Of a DNA stretch of 64,000 bases, positions 35,546 through 47,699 are shown one piece after another (the first letter of the stretch is position 1; each line of letters opens with the position of its first letter). Made by a program: the position numbers and the translations under genes. Source of the stretch: Balaenoptera acutorostrata (Eukaryota > Chordata > Mammalia > Artiodactyla > Balaenopteridae); contig NC_080079.1 of assembly GCF_949987535.1 (NCBI RefSeq), positions 49,029,000-49,092,999 of the forward strand, given 5' to 3'. The notes under the pieces were generated by a model. That model saw only the letters and a program-made list of their open reading frames with translations. It was not told the DNA's origin and ran no database searches.

Positions 35546-36126
35546 CTGTCCTCCAGGTCTGGCCACTGCTTGAAGTTTCCCTGGGGGTCACTGCCGGCTT
35601 CTGCACTCTGAGCGTCCACAACCGCCTCCTGCCTCGCCCTCGGGGAGTCCTTCAGGTCCTTGCACAGGTGGAGGGTGCCTCGGGCCATGCTGTCCAGGAA
35701 GCTGAGGATCTGGAGGCAGCTCTGTATCTTGGGTGGGAGTGGGCTGGCAGAGGAAAAAGCCGCACTCGTCAAATCGGCAAATGGCCTGGCCTTTGTGTCC
35801 TCCCAGGAGTGCGGAGGAGCGCCCTCTTCCTCCAGGGCCCCGAAACAGCCCAGCAAGCAGAGGTCCTCTGCCAGCTTCTCAAACAGCCCCGTCCTCCTAA
35901 AGAAGTCACTGTTGACGGGGTCCAGGTGCAGTGCTGCAGACACAGCACAGAGGGTGTGCAGGACCAGGTCCAGGGTCTGGCTGGGGGACACTTCCCCCCA
36001 GGTCTGCAGTGGGGGCTCCCGGAGAGACCCCTCCAGGTCAGAGAGCAGGGACAGCAGCCCATTGAACCCACTGGAGACTCTGAAAGCAGCACGGCCTTTG
36101 GGGGTCTCCAGGATCCGGAGCAGAGA
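35546..36126 (-). CDS. WDFY4: WDFY4 exon j (largest exon, 581 nt)
   Basis: The acceptor is CTCATTGGTTTCAG at 36127 and the donor is GTAGAGC at 35545. It encodes about 193 residues: SLLRILETPKGRAAFRVSSG, FNGLLSLLSDLEGSLREPPL, TLDLVLHTLCAVSAALHLDP, NSDFFRRTGLFEKLAEDLCL, LGCFGALEEEG, then a Pro/Ser-rich linker, IQSCLQILSFLDSMARGTLH and a charged tail NFKQWPDLED plus two bases of Arg. The N-terminal three quarters is armadillo-like. The tail from about residue 155 of the exon (KDSPRARQEAVVDAQSAEAG) is low-complexity and looks less constrained. A CpG-rich patch follows directly in the intron. Confidence 0.95.
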
Positions 36127-36384
36127 CTGAAACCAATGAGATACAAGTGAGTGAGATGGAGGAGGCAGATCTTTAACGCTGAGCTCCCACCCATCCCTGC
36201 CAAAGCGTTCCGGGTGCTCTTCTGCGCTCCACTCCGTAGGAACAGCGAGCTACCGATGCGCGACTCTGAAACATTGGGAGGTCAGTACCATTCCTCTTAC
36301 TTTTAGTTTTGGGTTGTGCCTCAGTGTCTTCATTCAAATGGCTGCTCTTAAAGGCTATGCTGCTTTATAGGGTTGACTTACAGT

Positions 36385-36625
36385 CCTGTATCTTGACTTA
36401 AATGCATCTCCCTCCACAAAGCTTTCCCTGACCCTTAGCTTGTTCTCATCCCAGGCTGAGTGCTCACACCTCTAAATCCCCAATCAAAACTCTCACCACA
36501 CTGTATTGAAGCTACTTGAAAATTGTCTCAGCCTTCCCCTGGATTGAAGCCCCATGAAATCGGGCTTGCTCACTGCTGTGTAACATAGCACCTACTTAAT
36601 AAATATTTGCTAAACTTATGGAATG
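36385..36625 (+). mobile_element. LINE-2 3' fragment
   Basis: AAGCTTTCCCTGACCCTTAG, TGAAGCCCCATGAAATCGGG and TAGCACCTACTTAATAAATA are L2 3' end phrases. Confidence 0.78.
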
Positions 36626-39600
36626 AACCATTTCCTGTACTGCAAAAGGAGACTCACAGTGAAATCTATATAAAGCAACTTATTACTATTTACCTCCCTC
36701 TCTGTGCAAGCACAGGTACTTCTAATAAATGAAAGATAGTCAAACAAATCTACTTAAAACCTGGTGTGAAAATATGAGGAAATTAACGTAGAGAAAAGAA
36801 ATCCTAATGGAAGGAAACATATAGATATAGCATATAATATAGACCGTGTGTGGAGTTTAGGCTATTACAACACACATGCAATCTACCTTCTCCAGATTGC
36901 TGAGATTTTTACTGGACAGCCAAACTTTTAATTCCTTCTAAAATCAAATATTTACTAAGCACTTCCAATGTACTATTCATTGAGCCCAGTGCATGATATA
37001 CACTAGGTATTCAATAAATGTTTCGGAAGGAAAGGACTACATTTAAGAAGTTCTCATTCTGTGGTAAAGTTGCACACCTAAAAGTGAAGAATGCATGGAT
37101 GATTTTAGATAAATATCGAAAGCCTCTAACTTTTGGTATTTAGTTATTTACTATTCATGAAAATTGCATGGGACTCCATCGAAGACCCAGGCTTCTTAGG
37201 CGTGTTTCCCAGAGAATGGCCAGTCCCTATAGTTTTGCTCTGGAGGAAGATTTGAATTGTTTTGTCCTTTCAAATGTTTAGTGTTCAGTGACACAAGAAA
37301 GAGGATTGTCTGGGCAGGCACAACTTAAAGTCAATTTCAGGATGCTTGAAACAAGTTTCAAAGAGAAAAAATAAAAAGAAATTCCCAATTTGAGAGAGGG
37401 GGGGTGATGCTGTGTCTTAAGTGCATGGTTTAGGGTGACAGCCTATAGCATAATGCATTGAAAGTCCATTGACAAAGAGAAAACTGGTGGGTCAGAAAAA
37501 AGGAGGGAAGGGATTAGATTTTTAAATTCTCATACAGAGAAAGTCAAATCGAAATTCAGTAAAGTTACAGGTAGCTATGAAATATGAAGTCATGCACTTT
37601 GCGGGGCAAAGATAATTTTCCAGCTCTATCTCTAAAATGCTGGTAACCCTAACCTAACACTAGAGTTTATCTGAAATAATATAATGTGTACCCCTAACAC
37701 CCAAAGTCTGTTATCTAATATTATATTCTGCTACATGAAGCCTGAGCTGCTTGGCAGGCAGTCAACCCAAGCTTGGGGTAGGGAAGCACAAAATGAGCCA
37801 GGACTAAGTAAATGTACCCAGGCAAGGACTCTTTCAAAGATGGAGAGAAATGATGACCAAGGAGCTGCTTAAAGTGCTCCCATGGCCCCATCAATGACAT
37901 TTCAAGAAATTAAAAACAAAACAAAGATTGTAGAAACTAGGAGAATCTATAAAAGGCCGAAGGCCACAATTATGTTCAAAATGGACACATTATCATATAG
38001 AGTGATGTAGAAAGATTCATCCTTACCAACGTGGGTCAGTTGATTTTTTCCCAGTTATAGGAGAAGAAAATGCATGACTTATGATGGTTAGATCAAAGAC
38101 TACCCACCACAGCTCAGGGGGATGACTGTGGGGAAATTGAATTGTCGTTTTGTTCTTTAAAAGAAGCAGCATCAGGGCCACCCACTAACGGGGGAATCAA
38201 ATGAGAGTGGTGGGATAGACTTCAGGGATATGGGCTTTCCAGACTGCCTGAAAGCTAGAAGCAAAAATGAAACATTAAGGACTAGGCAGTGACAACTGCT
38301 TTCTCCTCCTGGGTGAGGATATGACCTAACTACTTCTGAATTTGGCTCAAAACCCAGGAAAGTTTGACATTTGTAGACAGGTCCTTAAAGAGAAGATTGT
38401 ATATAGACTGTTAGAGCAGATTCTCCAGAATAGTGACATTTGGTGAATGTAAAACCTTATGGTTTAGCAACACAGAGCTTTCTAGACTAGGCACGGCCTT
38501 TCTCTTTATAAACTGCATCCCACAGCTGCCTTCCCCAAACCCCACCCCCAACCCCAGGACACTAGAGCCAGTCCTCTGTGCCTGCCTTGTGTGAGCAACT
38601 CACTCCGCACAAAATATTATTTCTTTGATCAAGTTGGAAATGAACTCTAACCTTGAAGTGCATGTGGTGGTGGTAGTTTCTTCCTGCCAACTGATAATCC
38701 ACACAAAAGGCTGAACATTAACGTGTGGTACAGCATGCATTGCATTGTCTGTCTCGACCTGTCTCAGTGTGACTCGTGCCATGGAAAATAAATAAATCAC
38801 CGAGACATCAGGAAATCTTAAGCTGTTAAACTGTAAACTGTCTAGATTTATGTGAGTGCTTTCAATGGCTCCTAAAACCACTATGAGGTTGTTCAAGGCA
38901 AATGGAATGAATGGAGCTCTTCTGTTTATCACATGACACGTGACAAAACAAACACCAAAAAGAGAGAGTAATTAAAAAATAAAACTAATCCGATTACAAG
39001 CACTTGTCTAAGTGCTGCATGACCACTAAAACCCCCCTCTTTCCTTAAGAAACCATCTTCCAGTTGTCCAAGTTGACACCAGATATTGCTCAGAAGGTCT
39101 CCATCATTCAAGGAATGTTGAGAGCAGATATTTTAAAAAGAAAGCAAACCAATAATAGTCCTCCTTATGATCTGTGTCTCTCAGAGCGTCTATCCTCTGT
39201 AATTCCTAGATGGCTCTTTTCTCCTCCTGTTGGGAGGGGTGGAGAAAAAAGAAATGGCTGACCTTAATTGTTGCTTTGTTTGATTTATTAAATTCAGAGT
39301 CATTATCTAAAATGGGGGTAATCTCATTAGAACTCAGACTGCTCTATTATTTCTTGGGATGGGGTTAATTTCATATTTGCAGAGTCATAAAGTAAAGAGC
39401 CCAAAATCCAATTACAAAGGCTTAATTTCATAGCAACTAAAGAGAAACATTTCTATCATAAAGGAAAATAAATACTGCACTACTTCGGGAAACGATTTGT
39501 CAGGAACGGGGGACTTGGGAGGAGGGTCTCCATTACTGTCATTCAACTTTGCATGATAATGCATCACCTAGGCTTGAGAGTCTACGGAAGGGAGTAAATT

Positions 39601-42099
39601 TAATCAGCTGAAGTCAAAGTAATCAGGCTAGGGTTGACACATTTCAAGAAAGGTCAGCGTTAAGCACATTTTCTCCTCCTTAACTCAGTTACCATGTCAT
39701 CGTCTCTGAGTTAGTATTCCTCAAGCTTGAATCTATAAAATGGATGTCTGCTGCAAAGCGCTAACTATGTTAGGACTAACAGAATTTATTTCACATTCTA
39801 TTATTTGTTATTCCTCATAATTTTCCATGTGTCATGCTGGAAGACCGGTGAGGTAATGCAATTAAGCTCAGAGTTGAACAGCTAAATGTATATTAGCAAA
39901 TCAATCTGAATTTGTGCATAACCCAATCACGGTCCCACTGGCCATGGAGAGGAAATTCATTTGCTTACATTATTCTTTAACTCGGTTATCATTTGCCAGA
40001 ATTAGGTGGTGAAGTCACATGTGCCTCTGTATTGGTATGGAAGCACCACTGGATTTTGGAAGCAACTGCCTTCAGTCACATGTTTCTGGAGGATTTTTCT
40101 CCTCCAGAGCAGCTGGCTGATTCTCAGGGAAGGGAAACGAGGGTGGCACCGTGATGTGAATACACTTCAGAGATGACAAACCTTTATTGGGTGGTGGGGC
40201 AGGGAGTCCTGCCTTTGAGGTCCCCACCCTCCATCACTTTCACCTCATCCTACATCTGACCCACTTTGCAGGCACAGTGCTTTGGGCAGAGTCCACTGTC
40301 AACTACCAAAAAAGGAAATCTAGCCAGAAAGAACTAATTTTACATCTTTGTTTCCCAAGGGGTTCCCAAAGTGATTTAGAACAAAGGCAGATCCCACATC
40401 AGATTCCAGCAAACGTTGGCTAGTTGCTCACACGACTCAGTGGTGGGCAAGGCTGGAACAGGCTCTGGGGCCCAATCCTTCCCCACCACCCACGGGAGCT
40501 GCAACGTGTTCTCACCCTATTCCTGGAAGAACAATGGCGGCTTTAGGCACCCTCCCAACTGCCCAGCAGTGACTTGGTACCCAGGGAGAAGACAGCACAT
40601 TGAGTGCAGGGTATGGCTCTGTTAAATAAGCTTACACAGTGTTCATCCCTGATGTGCTCTCTTGATAGTGTGATTCTGAAATGATATTGAATCTGTAAAA
40701 CACCATAATGGCTTTACATTGCTAATTCTAGAAATTCAGTCCTATTACCCAAGGGCTGACACTCCAATAAGGTGCTTCTGGGCTATAGAGTAAACAAGAT
40801 GAACTTTCCAGGAGCAAAGCAGAGAGCTTTTCTGTAATGGACACAAAAACACTTGTGCTCTCCAAAACTTTTCTCTCCATGAATCTGTTTGACTTTCAAT
40901 ACGAAAATGTTAGAAATAGATAGGGCTTCCAATTATTCACCCAATAGAAAACCAAAGTCCTAACTGCCTTGCTGACTTCCCTGTTCCTTATTAGAATAAG
41001 GCTCATGTGAATTAAGCTGAACACAGACATATGAGAAAAAATGCAACAAACAGCAAGATGAAGAGGAAAAATCACCAGATTTTAAATCACTAGTCTTAGA
41101 TCCAAACTCAACTTCATCATTCAGTATTAGAATCTCTCAGGGCCTATCTCTGCCCAATATTAAGATAGGACCACATGAAGCTAAGGTGCATTCCAGCTGT
41201 AAACTGTCATTAATTCTTGATATCTCTCACCCTTACTCTCCCCTTTACATGCTCCCCTCAATCCTGTTACTTCACATAATCATGGGACTCCAGTGTCTTT
41301 CAAAACACCTGTAACTTTCCTTTTTTGTTTCATCACCTTCACTGATTTTTTGACCCTGTGATTAAATCGCTGTTTTGGTTCTTGTCATCTGCGAAATACA
41401 TGATAACTATGGTCATAATGCCACTTCTGGATGGGATTCTCATGACACATTGGCCATGCTGAACTCCACAGGATGTCATGAGATGACATGCATACAGTTG
41501 CATCAGTGCCTGACACTGGCTCTGCTGAGAAATAAAGTAGGTAAAATAAACTGAATGCCATTCTCTAACTGGTAAAGTGGCTTTGTACAGGGATAGTCAT
41601 GGCTAAATAAGGTTGAGGGTTTAATTTTGAAAGTCAGAGCATCTTCCAAATTTTATTGTATAAAGCAATAAAATAAAGCAATTTTATTGTATAAAATTCA
41701 CCAGTGATCCAGCGTGGCATGATAATGAAACATGAGTGTGTATTGCATAGGGGGCTCTTTTGCACATAGACGTGACAGGTCCCCAAGTCAGTTCCCTGGG
41801 GGATATTTGCATTTTCATCTGCTCTTCTCTTAAACAGCATGAACAAAAGAAAGGGGATTTTTTTTTTTTTTTGAGGCATAAGCCTGCAAAGACAAAAGAG
41901 ATGTAAAAGCAGGAACAGCAACAAAATTGTGAGAGCTGTAAGGCTGATGATGTTTATTATCATCTTTAACTGTTTTAAGATAACTTGATGATTATTAGCA
42001 ATATTACAAAAACAAAGATATATGCTTCTCTTTGTTGTCCAAAGGTGACAGCCTAGTTTTACGTCTCCCTTTGTAACCACTGTTCCTGTGCCTTTGACT

Positions 42100-42385
42100 G
42101 CCTTTTGCTTCCTCTTCCCAGTTCAGATGTTCCCTCCTCTGTGAGCCTTCCTCAAACATGTAAGGCAGCATTGGTCTCTCCTACTTCTCTGTTCCCATGG
42201 CAGCCTGCCTTCAACCTCTGGGGCATAACCACGCTGCATCACCATGATTGCTTACTTAATATTAGCCCTAGTCTACGAGCTACCAGTTGGCAAGGGCTGA
42301 ATCTCATACAACTGTGTGTCCCGAGCACTCTGCATCAGACCTGGTAACTGGTAGATGCTCACTAAATGCTGGGCAAGTAAACAAG
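42100..42385 (+). mobile_element. LINE-2 3' fragment
   Basis: CAGATGTTCCCTCCTCTGTG and AACTGGTAGATGCTCACTAA match L2 ends. Confidence 0.65.
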
Positions 42386-42399
42386 GCTGCTGCTTGGCC

Positions 42400-42760
42400 A
42401 CCACCAATTTGGGCTCCACTTCCATAGTTTACAGTGTGGCTGGGAAGTAGCTGCCCAACTAGGGACTACATTTCCTGGCATTTCTTGCATCCAGATGAGT
42501 CCTGCCCAGAGAAGCTTGGACAGAAGTTGACATGAACCAGTTTTAGGCCTGAAAAAGAATGTGTCCCGTTTTCTCTGCTCTCCCTTCCTTTGTGTGATGG
42601 CTGGATTAGATGCCCAGGTGACTGCTGTCCCTGAATGACACTCCTCCCAATCACTGATTGGACGGTACGTAAGAAAGAAACCGCTAATGTGCCAGGCTGT
42701 TGAGGATGGGGGATTTATTTGTTACAGCAGCCTGTAGTACTCTACCTGTATGATACAGTG
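42400..42760 (+). mobile_element. MaLR- or MER-like LTR fragment (tentative)
   Basis: GGGACTACATTTCCTGGC near the start and GGGGGATTTATTTGTTACAGC near the end look like a common mammalian LTR-type interspersed repeat. The family is not certain. Confidence 0.4.
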
Positions 42761-42849
42761 ACCAACTAAATGAATGAATGCATGGGCAAATGCCGATCAC
42801 CTGCTGCATGTCCATGGGAAACCCATCACAAAGGAGGACTTGACATCAC

Positions 42850-43040
42850 CTTCAGGAGATCCAGTTTCAGCTGCAGTTCCCCTTGAGTGGACGAGCACAA
42901 AGCGCCCACAATGATGCTCATGTACTCCTCGGCATTGATGACTGAGAGCTGCTCCAAGATGCTGAGAGAGGCTCCCCGGTAGCACTCATCGTCCAGGAAG
43001 ATCTTGATGAAGGGCACCATGCCGTGGTCTTTCAGGACAA
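42850..43040 (-). CDS. WDFY4: WDFY4 exon i
   Basis: 191 nt. The acceptor is CTGTCTGGTCCCCAG and the donor is GTGATGTCA. It reads VVLKDHGMVPFIKIFLDDEC, then YRGASLSILEQLSVINAEEY and MSIIVGALCSSTQGELQLKL DLLK, ending in phase 0. The VPFIKIFLDD..YRGASLSILEQL pattern is a typical armadillo-like repeat pair that WDFY3 and WDFY4 share. It ends just before the 6.7 kb repeat-poor intron. Confidence 0.94.
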
Positions 43041-43669
43041 CTGGGGACCAGACAGAGAGTATGGGGCTAGAGCGATGGGGGCCTTGGCACCTTAGCTTCA
43101 ATTACAAGGAAAGCTTTTCCTTACAATTTCCAAGTTTGTTTGGCTACATGTGTATGTGTTTTTTCCACGCATTAGGAATTTTTTTTCAAAATCCATACCT
43201 ACTGTTAAAATAAGAAGAGGAAGAGAGACACTATGGAGCTGAGAATTAAAAAGAAAAACTGCTTTCTTCTCCAGTGAGAATTCTGTTTTTGAAAAAAAAT
43301 TTCCCCCTTTTCTGTTTTTAGAGACGTAAGTAATACAAACTTTAATTGGATATACCTCTGGCATTTATTTCCACATAATCCCCTAATCCAGGGCCAATGG
43401 CAATTCTCTCTTATCTCTGCCCAAATTCTTATTGAAAGCAAACCAGAATTTAAGAGTATGTTTAACTCATAGGTAGTTTCTTGTGGCAAGGTGGGCGGCA
43501 CGCAGGATTTAAGAAATTTGGCTAATGGTATGTTTTTGTTTAAAAGTAATCCTAAGAATTTCTTCCCCAGGATTGATCTTTGAAGTAATCACATGTAGAA
43601 TAAGAACTAGGAAGTAACTGGATCGTTCAAATGGTATGACATGGATTTGAGCTGGTCAACTCCATAAGG

Positions 43670-43875
43670 CAGGATTTCCCCAATTATGGGCCAGGTACCC
43701 CTTACATGGAAATCACCTTGGAAGCCTGTTTACAAGTAGATTACTAGGCTCTACCTTGACCTGATAATTAGATCTCTGGGAGGGAGCTTAGGAATATGCA
43801 CCTCCCTATTAACCAGAACCTCCAGGGAATCTCTTATAGTCTAACATTAGAGATGCTCTACCATAATGAAATAAT
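43670..43875 (+). mobile_element. hAT-Charlie fragment (MER5/MER20-like)
   Basis: CATGGAAATCACCTTGGAAG followed by an intermediate segment and CCAGGGAATCTCTTATAGTC fits the non-autonomous hAT elements that read 'aatcacctggg...'. Old and diverged. Confidence 0.6.
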
Positions 43876-44474
43876 CATTCACATTTGGTATAGTTGACCT
43901 GTGCGGGCCTCAGATAAAGATGCACCAAATCACCAAACCCACTGATGTCACTTTGCTGATGCATCTGCTTCATAGTATAATATACATGCATTTATATTTT
44001 ATGCACATATTTTTAAGCATGAGAGCCACATGATCTTAAGAAGCTAAACTTTTCTGAATGGATGAAGCTACTAAATCCATCATGGGCTGAAAGCACATCA
44101 AATTATGTCTCTTAAAAATGATGAGCTTTCTTTGCCTGTATTTTACAATTTAAATCTTTTTTAAAAAGTATCTATAGTCAGTGCAGCAGGATATTAAAAG
44201 ATTTTACTTGAGGGAGATGGGGTTTCTGTGATCTCATAAATTTAAGATAACTCTGATTCCCAACCTTATTTAGCAACCTAAACAGTAAAAAGTGTCAGCT
44301 GAGGTGTCTACCAATTTACTGTTGATCACTGAACATCAACCAGTGAATGGACATCAGCCACAGCGATAGTGTTGGTTATTCCTTGGATATAGCCTTTGGA
44401 CAATGACATAAATCACCAGGAAATAGTTAATGTTTTCCCAACCAGTGACAAGGTGAATTTGATACCATCCTTAC

Positions 44475-44579
44475 CTGCATTCCGAACTGATCCTTTCAGA
44501 AGCGTGACCACAGTTCTCAGCATCACACAAGTCAGTTCTCTTTCTATATCCTGAACTCCAGGATTGGACTCTTTGTTTC
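44475..44579 (-). CDS. WDFY4: WDFY4 exon h
   Basis: 105 nt. The acceptor is CTTAAATATGGCAG and the donor is GTAAGGATG. The peptide is NKESNPGVQDIERELTCVML followed by RTVVTLLKGSVRNA, with split Gly and Val codons at the two ends. The charged start is a short loop and the rest is a helix with the TLLKGS turn. The exon is small but matches remembered WDFY4 sequence almost residue for residue. Confidence 0.92.
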
Positions 44580-44745
44580 CTGCCATATTTAAGAAGCAAT
44601 GAAGAAATATTTTTAAGTACATGTGATATGGCCCCAAATCTCCAATTCCATTAGTTTCCTATCCTCTTAAAGAAACACGAATATCATGCTTCCATTACAA
44701 AGGAATGTGCATCCCAATTCGTAAGATGTGACCCTACAACCCTTA

Positions 44746-44830
44746 CATCAGAGGTTCTCCAACTTGAGTGCATCAAAATCCCCTGGAAGCCTTGTTGTAA
44801 AATCCAGGGTATGTACATGGGGCATGGTTA
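44746..44830 (+). mobile_element. hAT-Charlie fragment (MER20/MER5-like)
   Basis: ATCAGAGGTTCTCCAACTTG with CATCAAAATCCCCTGGAAGC matches the head of these elements. Only about 85 bp is recognisable. Confidence 0.65.
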
Positions 44831-45484
44831 GGCAGGGAGAGCCCAGGCCCGTGCTCCTGAGGCAGGGTGAGGGAGTGCTGCCAAGGAGCCATGGGTGTAC
44901 AGCCCAGCAGGGCGTGCAACAGTGTGGCCAAGGTTTAGAGGGGCAAGCCAGCCAGCAAGGCCCTGGTGACTGACCTCTGCTCCAGGTGGGAGGCCATTGG
45001 GCCCGAGAGCACCATGTGAGCAAGGTGGCCGTATCCCAGCTGACCCCGGGCATGTCCCGCACACCCTTCCATCCCGGACTTTCAAGCCTCTCTGAGCCTC
45101 CTTTCCCCTTTGTGTTGCTGAGGACCTGTCCTTCTGCTGTTTCCCTACCTACACACTCAGACAGTATCTACTGCAGGAGGTATCTGAAAACTAAGAACTC
45201 ATCAGGCCTGAGTTAGTCCCATGAGTCGGCTTCAAGTTACACCCATCCCTCCCACCTCTTCATGGGGAAGATCAGGCAAGTTATAGAAAACAGGGAGGCT
45301 GCCTGTGCTGTGAAGCCATGTAGCCCAGGGGCACCCTCTCTGACTCTCAGGGCACCAGGTGACATGGGCACACTCACTTTCTCTGTTATGTTAATGGGTG
45401 GTGGGGCTGACACACAGACCAGGCCCAGCTAACACTGGCCCCCACCCATTCCCCCCTTCCCCTCCTAAAGCTCCTGGAAGGCAC

Positions 45485-45937
45485 CTGACTTCCTCAGGAT
45501 CTTGGCCTGCTTCCGTAGCTGGGCTAACAGCAGGCCCAGGAGCCCTGAGTCCCGGAAGATGTCAGTGAAGAGCGGGTCCCCACCAGCGATCCTGAGGACA
45601 GTTTGCAAGGCCACGAGGGTGACGAGCGGCTCTGGGCTCTCCTGGATCAGGCGCTGCACCTTCCGCAGGATCTCATGGGGCACGTAATGCAGCTCAAACA
45701 CCAGGACCTCCAGCAGCTGGAAGAAGTGCATCTGCACCAGGGTCGGCTTCAGGGGCACGATCTCCACGAACTGCGAGATGGGTTGCAGGGTCCACTCCAG
45801 CAGGAAGAAGTTGCGGGCGTTCCAGGCCCACATGGTCCTGATGGATGACAGGACTTTTGTGCAGAGGACAGGGTCACTGGCTTTGTGGAAAACATTCTGC
45901 AGGACTTGGAAGGCCTGAAGATTCTTCACAGTCACCC
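45485..45937 (-). CDS. WDFY4: WDFY4 exon g (453 nt)
   Basis: The acceptor is TTTTTTGCATCTTCAG. The donor is TCAG|GTGCCTTCC, which is a poor match to the donor consensus but is supported by exact phase with the next exon (Ser-Gly-Asn-Lys across the junction). It encodes about 150 residues starting GVTVKNLQAFQVLQNVFHKA and including KVLSSIRTMWAWNARNFFLL, LVQMHFFQLLEVLVFELHYV and LLGLLLAQLRKQAKILRKS. These are long amphipathic helices of the armadillo-like scaffold. If the donor is not used, the frame runs only a few codons into the intron (AFQEL) before a stop. Confidence 0.94.
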
Positions 45938-46065
45938 CTGAAGATGCAAAAAAGAAATAATCCTGCAAATCATTTCTCCTGCCTATGCCTAGAAATACAT
46001 GCTTGCATTATCACGAGGAAATACCATTTAAAGTTTCTATTTTCTAGCTCCTGTGGGTAAATGTC

Positions 46066-46440
46066 TATCAGAAGTCCAGAAAAGCCATATGCCCAGGATG
46101 TGAATAAGGCTAGAGTTGCATTGTCCAAGACGTGCTGGGTAATTAAGCATTTGAAATGTGGCCGCTGTGAACTGAGGCGCGCCCTGAGTGTAAAAATACA
46201 CATCAGATTTTCAAGATGTAGCACAAAGAAAAGAAGGCAAAAAAAAGTCATTAACAATTATTTGTACGATCACATTTTTTGATGGTAATATTTTGGATAT
46301 ATTGGGTTAAATAAAATATATTATGAAAAATAATCTAACCTGTTTCTTCTTAATTTTTAAAATTTTGCTGCTAGAACATTTAAAATTACGTAATGTGGCT
46401 CGCATTATATTTCCATCAGGCAGCACAGGACTGGAAGATT
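46066..46440 (-). mobile_element. hAT-Charlie-like non-autonomous element (tentative)
   Basis: GAGTTGCATTGTCCAAGAC, CATTTGAAATGTGGCCGCTG and, at the other end, TAATGTGGCTCGCATTATAT with CAGGCAGCAC are the inverted-end motifs of the 'ctgtccaatagaa' type repeats. Internal sequence is AT-rich. Confidence 0.5.
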
Positions 46441-46519
46441 GGTTTCAATTAATTAAAATCAAATGATTTTAAAGATTACTAAGCAAAGTCAGTTTCATTT
46501 CTAGGCAAGCTGTTAAATA

Positions 46520-46990
46520 AAGACACCTTCCAAACCCACTCCCTCCTTTCTCTCCAGCTAGAAGGTTAAGTCTCATTCTCTCTTACCCAGGAGATACTTC
46601 CTCAGAGAACTCCCTGCCTCCAGCCCTCTGTGCTTCAGACACTCGAGATGTTTCTGAAACTCCTCTCTAATCCAGCCGCTCCCCTGTGTGTCTGCTGGAG
46701 TCACATCCAGTGGCTTTTCCTAAACTGGTCTCACAGCTTTGCAGCCTCCACCCTCTGGTCTGTGCAGATCTCTCTGCCCATCTCCCCAGACTCACCCAGA
46801 TGTTTCTGGTCACCATTTCTTTCCCCAGGCTGTACCTTCTGTCTTTATATTTCTTCCCCCTCTTTTCTACCTGGATGACCCATCCTTTGCCTTGAAACCT
46901 CTCTTGAATGGGACCCTCTGTGCAGGGTTTCCTGACTGACCCAGGCAGAGCTAATCCTCTGCACCGGTGTCACCACTGTGCCTGTTTATC
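46520..46990 (+). mobile_element. LINE-2-like fragment (tentative)
   Basis: Pyrimidine-rich sequence with GAGATACTTCCTCAGAGAAC and CTTCCTGACTGACCC-like phrases resembles L2 3' sequence, but I am not sure. Confidence 0.4.
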
Positions 46991-47541
46991 AGCCAGTTAT
47001 TGAGTAGATTATGGCTCAAGGTTTGTGTGATGGTCTCTATAGAGAATTTTTAAGGAGCAGACACCTGGCCTCTTCACGGTGGTACCCAGCATGGGGCGGA
47101 GTGGCTGCTGGACAGAAATTATCAGTACATGTTGATTGAGTTCATCAATCAATCAGTCAGTATCTTGTAGAAGTAAGGAGGCACTGACTCTGAGCCTGGA
47201 TGGCTGTTTCAGGGCCATCAGTCCCTGTTAGATAAGCAGATGTCACCGAGTAAGTCACACCAGAGGTGGGGATGGAGATCACAGCCTCCCTGCATTATCT
47301 GAGAGAGTCTTTGCCTTTTTAAAGCAAACATTTCATCTCAGTCCCACCCAGGTCATCTGGAAAAATCTATAAAGGAGAGATTTTAAGTCTCCCCAAAGGC
47401 ATGACAGAATCAGCCCCTACCGTATCCCTGACAGGTGCCACATGTTTGTTTCTGCACAGGGAACCAGGGAATGACCTGCATTGCCTCGTCAGGACACAGT
47501 GCCAAGTGCTGTCAGGCACCCGGAGACACCCAGTGACCCAC

Positions 47542-47699
47542 CAGAAGCCTCGTGATGGAACTTGAAGCCTTCCAGCTGCGGGTAAGTGATGCTGTCGAAC
47601 ACCTTCAGCTCTGACCTCCCACAGGTTGTCAGCCACACCACCAGCCCAAGGAGCTCCTCTAGGTGAGGGTCCACTTCACTCTGGGTCAGCCCGTCGTAC
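47542..47699 (-). CDS. WDFY4: WDFY4 exon f
   Basis: 158 nt. The acceptor is TGTCCCCACAG and the donor is GTGGGTCAC. The first base completes an Arg codon. The peptide reads YDGLTQSEVDPHLEELLGLV, then VWLTTCGRSELKVFDSITYP and QLEGFKFHHEAS, ending with one base of a Gly codon. It belongs to the alpha-helical N-terminal half, and no catalytic motif is visible. Phase agrees with both neighbours. Confidence 0.92.

Larger units (their letters stand above)
36127..42849 (-). other. WDFY4 intron (6.7 kb), repeat-poor and AT-rich
   Basis: Apart from L2 fragments at its two ends (36.4-36.6 and 42.1-42.4 kb) and an LTR-like piece (42.4-42.75 kb), I recognise no repeat between about 37.0 and 41.8 kb. This region is AT-rich with many homeodomain-like TAATTA and POU-like motifs, as often seen in conserved noncoding DNA. 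No exon is recognised. A T15 run sits at about 41860. Confidence 0.6.
45938..47541 (-). other. WDFY4 intron (1.6 kb)
   Basis: Holds a hAT-Charlie-like non-autonomous element (about 46.07-46.44 kb) and an L2-like stretch (about 46.5-47.0 kb). The remainder is unremarkable. Confidence 0.6.

Noticed and set aside
35660..36203. Plus-strand frames of 156 and 160 codons over exon j, and a shifted minus frame of 144 codons
   Set aside because: Shadows of the real 581-nt WDFY4 exon on the minus strand.
41634..42080. 148-codon minus-strand frame
   Set aside because: AT-rich, crosses a T15 run (read as K residues), no family motif, and not in phase with WDFY4 splice sites.
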